Source: Solanum dulcamara (lineage: Eukaryota; Streptophyta; Magnoliopsida; Solanales; Solanaceae). Taken from it: 64,000 nucleotides of DNA. Position numbers and translations under genes: made by a program. The notes beneath the pieces were generated by a model, which worked only from the letters and a program-made list of their open reading frames with translations, did no database searches and was not told the origin of the DNA. Shown in pieces: positions 59,066 through 64,000 of this stretch (position 1 is the first letter of the stretch; every line of letters starts with the position of its first letter). The stretch covers positions 79,310,001-79,374,000 of the forward strand of contig NC_077240.1 of assembly GCF_947179165.1 (NCBI RefSeq), in the 5' to 3' direction.

Positions 59066-59597
59066 TTGAGTAAAGTTCATAGCTCTCGATGGATGAGTTA
59101 GGAAAGATTGGGGGAAGAATGGGTGTTCCATATTGTGATAATTGTGGTATGCTTGGTCTATTTGAGGTTATAGATATGGAGGACGAGCTAGATGAGACCT
59201 TGTTATGTACAATAGATAGGTAAGAGTATATTGGTGTGACCTTTGGTAGGAATGAATGCAGTGAGGATATAGAGATGCTAGGGCAGACACGAAAATTATT
59301 AAGTGATGTTGACTTCAAGGGAGCCATAAAGTGGTTAGAATGGTAGGCTTGAATGTGTGGTTGTAGATATGTGAATGATTGTAGTAGTCTATTGATGACT
59401 TCTTGTTAAGGGTTTCAAGTAAGTGTATTAGAGTTGTTATAGACCTAGGCTTGAATGTAGTGTTGATCGCATATGAGTGAATGTACGATGCATTGTGTGT
59501 TTCTTTATTAGGTTTTGAGGTTTGCTGAATATGGGTAGAAAGGAGTAGTACTCTTGGGATAAATTTTCCTATAGAGGTGTAGTAGCCTAAGGTATAT
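59066..59597. other. Unexplained ~530-bp segment replacing the integrase C-terminus
   Basis: It lies between GKKGN and VSMLRKF, where about 50 integrase codons are expected in this lineage. No retroelement domain is readable in either strand. It may be filler DNA at a recombination junction, or an inserted element; no terminal repeats or duplication were found. Confidence 0.5.
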
Positions 59598-59969
59598 GTG
59601 TCAATGTTGAGGAAGTTTGTGGGTGATCCAAATTCAATTGTGCCAATAGAGAATGTGAGTATTAAAGAGAGTTTGACTTATGAGGAGATCTCGATTGAGA
59701 TTTTAGACTGGCAAGTGAACAACAACAACAACCTAGTGAAATCCCATATTGTGGGGTCTAGGGAGGGTAGAATGTACGCAGACCTGACTCCTACCAATGT
59801 AGGACGGCTGTTTCCGAAAGACCCTCGGCAAGTGAAGAGGTTAAGAAATAAAGACGTTGCATCTGTCAAAGTGTTGTGGAGGAATCAACAAGTAGAGAGT
59901 GCTACGTGGGAAGTGGAATCAGACATGATGACGCGATATCCCTATCTCTTTCCTTTCACTCAAGCCTAA
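59598..59969 (+). pseudogene. Chromodomain segment of gypsy pol carrying an in-frame SINE
   Basis: MSMLRKFVGDPNSIVPIENV ... YEEISIEILDWQV is the pre-chromodomain/chromodomain start. VKRLRNKDVASVKVLWRNQQ ... TWEVESDMMTRYPYLF is the rest. Between them 39 codons are SINE-derived. Chromodomains guide chromovirus integration. The open frame of 123 codons survives across the insertion but has no attached integrase in frame. Confidence 0.85.
59720..59827 (-). mobile_element. 5'-truncated TS-type SINE, minus strand
   Basis: (CAA)n on the plus strand is the complement of the (TTG)n tail. The body matches 7735-7855 in reverse (TGTGGGGTCTAGGGAGGGTA, CCTACCAATGTAGGACGGCT, TTCCGAAAGACCCTCGG). GGCAAGTGAA is repeated at 59710-59719 and 59827-59836. 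The overlap of the last SINE base with the duplication is ambiguous by one or two bases. Confidence 0.9.
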
Positions 59970-60221
59970 AGGTACTAAGTTGCTCATGATCAAATCGATT
60001 AAACTTCTACGATTTAGTTCCATATGTCATTCATATGCATGCATGATTTATGAAAATGATTTTTCTCAAAGACTATGTTTTATTTTAAGTATGAAGTTTA
60101 CACGTTCTATGCATTGTTCAAAGTGTCCTCATGTCCATGTTGGGTTTCTAAATCCTTTTTCTATGTCTTTTCTATATTAGTTAAATCTTATTCGAGGACG
60201 AATGTTCCCAAGGGTAGATAT
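59970..60221 (+). other. Gypsy 3' untranslated part and polypurine tract
   Basis: It ends CTTATTCGAGGACGAATGTT, typical of Del/Tekay elements before the 3' LTR. AAGGGTAGATAT at 60210-60221 is the likely, rather weak, purine tract. Confidence 0.65.
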
Positions 60222-62271
60222 TGTAACATCCCTCAAAAATACTCATAAATACCTTAAGAATGCCTTGGAAATAGGCAGCTCATGTAATGCATTATCCTTA
60301 ATCATTTTGGAAAATTCGAGTTCGGAATATCGATCAGGGGGTCAAAACCTGCGGGAAAATGGTCTCGATGGATTTTTAGGACCCGTATATCGGAAGATAG
60401 ATTTTCGAAGAATTCACAAAATAGTAGGGTCCGCGACAGGTCCGCGTTTCTAGCCGAGTTGAGTTTTTTTTAAGGTCATTTTAGACTTTTCCCAAATTAT
60501 TATTCAATCAACCTAGACGTTTTTAGGACCTAATTCAACTCTATAAATTGACTTAAATCCCTAATTTTATTCATTCTTCTACAATTCATCTATCAAATAT
60601 TTCTTTCTCTACAAAAAGGCTCTCAAGGGTTTCCATTGAAGACTTCAAGTAAATTCACTCAAGCTCTCCGTCAAAACTCTCAAGTCTTCCAAATTAATTG
60701 GTGTTCTCACTCAAGGTATGTGGGTATTGATTCATTGATTCTTTCATCCATGAAGCCCAATCAATTTTTCAAAGTTTTCTATCAAATTAAAGTATGATAT
60801 TTTATAGGTTTTGTGATCTCTATTCCTATTGCATGAATTTTGATTTAAAGTATTATCATGAGTCTATTTTGATATAATTTGATGGTTATAGAATTAAATT
60901 GAAGAGTTTTTCTATGAATTCTACTATTTTGATTTTTAGGGTTTGTGATGTAAATTGTGAGTATTTTCAATTATACTTTCTAATGATACTATCTATATGA
61001 ATTATGTATGGGCTGATATAAAGTTTATGATCATGCATGTTTTCAAGTTAATTTCATGATTCTCAAGTCAATTGATCATGCATTCATGTCTTACCCTAAT
61101 TTCAAGTACAAGCTATGGTCATGAATTTTCAAAGTATGAACTATGACTATGTATTTCCATTACGATCATGAATTATAAGTTTGTTTCAAATTATGGAATT
61201 TCATGCAACTTATGAAGTAATGTGACTTAGGGCCCTATGTGGTGACCTAAGGCCTAACGATATGAATTATACAAATATGATTGTAATGATGAAAAGACAA
61301 TTCTCACATTACAAGTATGTTATGAAAATGAGTTACTCTATGATTTCAAGCCTATGATCATGACTATGATATATGATATTATGATTTTATGTTATGTATG
61401 TATTCTGTGGAATTTGACTTAGCACTGAGTGGACTTGAGGTGGGGGCCCTACCAAAAGCCTTAGTAGCAACCTCATGTCCCATAAACTACATGCCACCGT
61501 AGGTTGTCTTTATGTCCTAGTTAGTGGATCCACAAATAGCACATGTTCATGATCAGGAGTCTACATTGGCAAAGTAACCTCCTCTTTCTCGATGTGGGTA
61601 TCATCGGATTCCATGTTATAGCTCGCATGGTCTTACTGTCGGTTATGGTTCCTATCCCACATATGTATGATCTCTTAAGTATGTTATGATTTTGAATTTA
61701 TGTTTTTAAATGTTTTTCTCAATATGATTTTCTCATGACTTTACGTATTCCATCTTATCATGTGATTTACTTGACCTTTGCATTTCATGATTTACGTTGC
61801 ATGTCACGCCCTCATACTTAGTACATTCCAACGTACTAATGCATACTTTTTGCCTACATCATCTCATAATGTAGGGGTTGAGATTGAAGATCCTAATCGT
61901 CCACGTAACTAGTAGGCGTTCTCTATCCGACTGTGTTGGGGTGAGTCCTCATTGACCGGGGACTAGTTTCAAGTTAGTTATTATTTTCTTTTCAAAAGAC
62001 TTTTATTTACGTTGTATTTTGAGAGTGAGCTAGAGACATGTCTTAGCCCTTGCCCATACTCATGTTTATATGCATCTAGTTGGACATATGTTTGAGTCTA
62101 GCTTTCCATAAGACATTTTCAGATTTCTATTCATGTTGTAAACTCTCTTATGATGTTTCCATTTTTATATTCTACCTTATGTATGCTTGTGATATGTACA
62201 AAAGGCTTGGTTGGAGCCCTTCGAAGTTTCGATTGCCGTGTTACGACTAGGCCCTAGGTTGGGTCGTGACA
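60222..62271 (+). repeat. Gypsy 3' LTR, family B
   Basis: Begins TGTAACATCCCTCAAAAATA after the purine tract and ends TTGGGTCGTGACA, 2050 bp. It is not homologous to the LTR at 48914-54352 but resembles the solo LTR at 33991-38916. It abuts minus-strand gypsy pol at 62272. Confidence 0.88.
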
Positions 62272-64000
62272 CGTTGGCTCCAGATGTATTGTAGACTCCG
62301 GTGATTGGTGAATATCTCACAATGTACTCCATACAAATAATGCTGCCATAACTTCAAAGCAAAGATAACCGCCTTCAACTCTAAATCATGGGTGGGATAG
62401 TTCTTTTCATGAGTATTTAATACCTGGTAGCATAGGCGATCACCTTCCCCTTTTGCATCAACACTCCATCTAAGCCTACTCCCGATGCATCATAATACAC
62501 GGTGAAGTCAACACCCAGCTTAGGCAAGGTCAACACAGGCGCAGTAGTCAATAATACCTTGAGCTTTTGGAAGTTCTTCTTACACTCATCTGACCAATGA
62601 AATACCAAATTCTTTTGAGTGAGTTGGGTCAATAGAGCTGCTACTGTAGAGAAGACCTAAACAAAATAATGATAATACCCTGCCAAACCCATGAAACTGT
62701 AAATCTCTATAGCTAAGGTGGGCCTAGTCCATCTTCAGACTACCTCGATCTTAGCCGAATTGACTTTAATGCCCTCCTTGGACACCACATGCCCTAGGAA
62801 CTCCACCGAACTCAATCAAAACTCACACTTGGAGAACTTGGCATAAAGTTTCTCCTCCCTAAGCCTCTAGAGCACAATCCTCAAGTATTGCACCTGATCT
62901 GCCTCAGTCTAGGAGTAAACTAAGATATCATCAATGAAGACAATCATAAATAAATCCAAATACGAATGGAACACCCCATTCATCAACTCCATAAATGTTG
63001 TTGGGGCGTTAGTCAGCCCGAAAGACATAACAAGAAACTCATAGTGGCCATATATGGTTCGGAATGCTGTCTTAGGAATATCTGAAGGCTGAATCCTCAA
63101 CTGATGATACCCGGTTCTCAAATCGATCTTAGAGAATAAGGTCACTCCTTGAAGCTGATCAAACAAATCATCGATACGGGGAAGAGGTTATTTGTTCTTG
63201 ACAGTCATCTTATTCAACTGTCTATAGTCGATAGACATCCTTATAGACCTATCCTTCTTCTTTACAAATAACACAAAGGCACCCCAAGGAAAAACACTAG
63301 GGTGAATAAACCACTTAATCAACAGATCCTGAAGCTACTCCTTTAGCTCCTTCAACTCAGTTGGAGCCATACGATAAGGAAAAATAGATATGGGCTTAGT
63401 GCTCGGCTTGAGGTCAATAACAAAGTCAATATCCCTGTCAGGTGGAACACTTGGAAGATCGATAGGAAACACATCCATAAACTCTCTAACCACAAGAATA
63501 GACTCCATAGAAGGCGGCTCAACATCAATATCACGAATAAATGCCAAATATGCCAAACAACCTCTATCGATCAATCGTTGGGCCCGAATACAAGTAATAA
63601 TCCTACTAGGATAGGAACCACTCGAACCCTTCCACTCTATCTGTGGCCTACCATACATAGCTAAGGTCACCATCTTAGCATAACAATCAAGAATAGAACT
63701 ATATGGAGATAACCAATCCATGCCCAAAATAATGTCAAAGTCTACTATATTAAGGATAATCATGTCCATCCACGACTCATAACCCTCCAAAGACACAAGA
63801 CAGGATCGATATACTCGATGCACTACTAAAGGCTCTCCTACTAGGTAGAAACAAGCATGGGCACGGGCATACGATCATATAGTAAGTCAAACATAGAAGA
63901 GAAATATGCTGACACATATGAATAAGTGGAGCCAGGATCAAATAACACAGATCCAGGGCGAAGACAAACTGGAACAATACCTGTGATAACTGCATCAGAG
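62272..64000 (-). pseudogene. Gypsy pol relic on the minus strand (protease to RNase H), runs off the window
   Basis: In minus-strand order: a protease region upstream of 63823 (the 63777-63995 frame is shifted), LGMDWLSPYSSILDCYAKMV at about 63735-63676, RT start [20 protein letters not shown] at about 63430-63371, RT core [20 protein letters not shown] with [10 protein letters not shown] (63166-62909, then TAG), and RNase H FTVYYDASGVGLDGVLMQKG (62632-62417) reaching GVHCEIFTNHRSLQYIWSQ at 62272. At that base it is cut by the 3' LTR. There are at least four stops between blocks. It is a Tekay/Del-like pol, about 75% similar to the plus-strand copy by eye. Confidence 0.88.

Larger units (their letters stand above)
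48914..62271 (+). mobile_element. Mosaic Ty3/gypsy (Tekay/Del-like chromovirus) element
   Basis: LTR, primer site, gag, protease, RT, RNase H, integrase, chromodomain, LTR in the chromovirus order. The 5' LTR (family A) and 3' LTR (family B) are not homologous, and 59066-59596 separates the integrase region from the chromodomain. It is therefore probably a fusion of two elements. All frames are broken. Nested inside are a solo LTR and a SINE. Confidence 0.8.

Noticed and set aside
59598..59969. A host protein-coding gene of 123 codons
   Set aside because: Both ends match gypsy chromodomain sequence and the middle is an antisense SINE.

Overview
This is plant nuclear DNA, AT-rich and retrotransposon-dense, almost certainly from a Solanaceae species and probably Solanum. 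The reasons are a TS/SolS-type SINE with a (TTG)n tail, Solanaceae-style Tekay/Del-like gypsy LTRs (starts TGTAATGACC and TGTAACACC, ends GTGACA), a SIRE-like copia element with a Met-tRNA primer site, and a sorbitol dehydrogenase gene whose six-exon product looks like the tomato-type enzyme. Species and chromosome cannot be fixed from the sequence alone.

Layout. 1-6.3 kb: a TRIM-like fragment and decayed gypsy LTR pieces (family C below). 6.3-8.3 kb: AT-rich spacer with one SINE. 8.3-16.3 kb: a degenerate copia element with a truncated 5' LTR and a full 3' LTR. 16.3-18.9 kb: a second TRIM-like copy and a Mutator-like MITE. 18.9-25.5 kb (minus): two tandem, broken G-type lectin receptor kinase genes. 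One has lost its kinase core. The other is split by a solo copia LTR and a composite insertion. 27.1-32.1 kb (minus): an apparently intact six-exon NAD-dependent sorbitol dehydrogenase gene (355 aa), the only gene here that looks functional. Its introns hold a hAT MITE, a large foldback element, other MITE arms and a relic duplicate of its last exon. 33.0-44.0 kb: an array of about 180-bp satellite monomers cut into four blocks by a nested pair of solo LTRs, another solo LTR and a hAT element. 44.0-48.9 kb: further solo or truncated LTRs. 48.9-62.3 kb: a mosaic gypsy element with different LTR families at its two ends. 62.3-64 kb: a minus-strand gypsy pol that runs off the window.

LTR families, named only for cross-reference. 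A (start TGTAATGACC): 35059-37717 minus, 46674-48912 minus, 48914-54352 plus. B (start TGTAACAYCC): 33991-38916 and 60222-62271. C (about 31-bp GATCGGGTGTCACATTC sub-repeats): roughly 399-6298, 40769-42582 minus, 44003-46086. D: 50279-53271.

No bacterial-type operon, CRISPR array or confident RNA gene was found. The most informative signals are insertion histories that can be read to the base from target-site duplications, a satellite with an open frame kept in several monomers, an in-frame SINE inside a chromodomain, a mosaic gypsy element, and a palindromic motif scattered through the copia element. All coordinates were read by eye. Ends of diverged repeats given without a target-site duplication are approximate.
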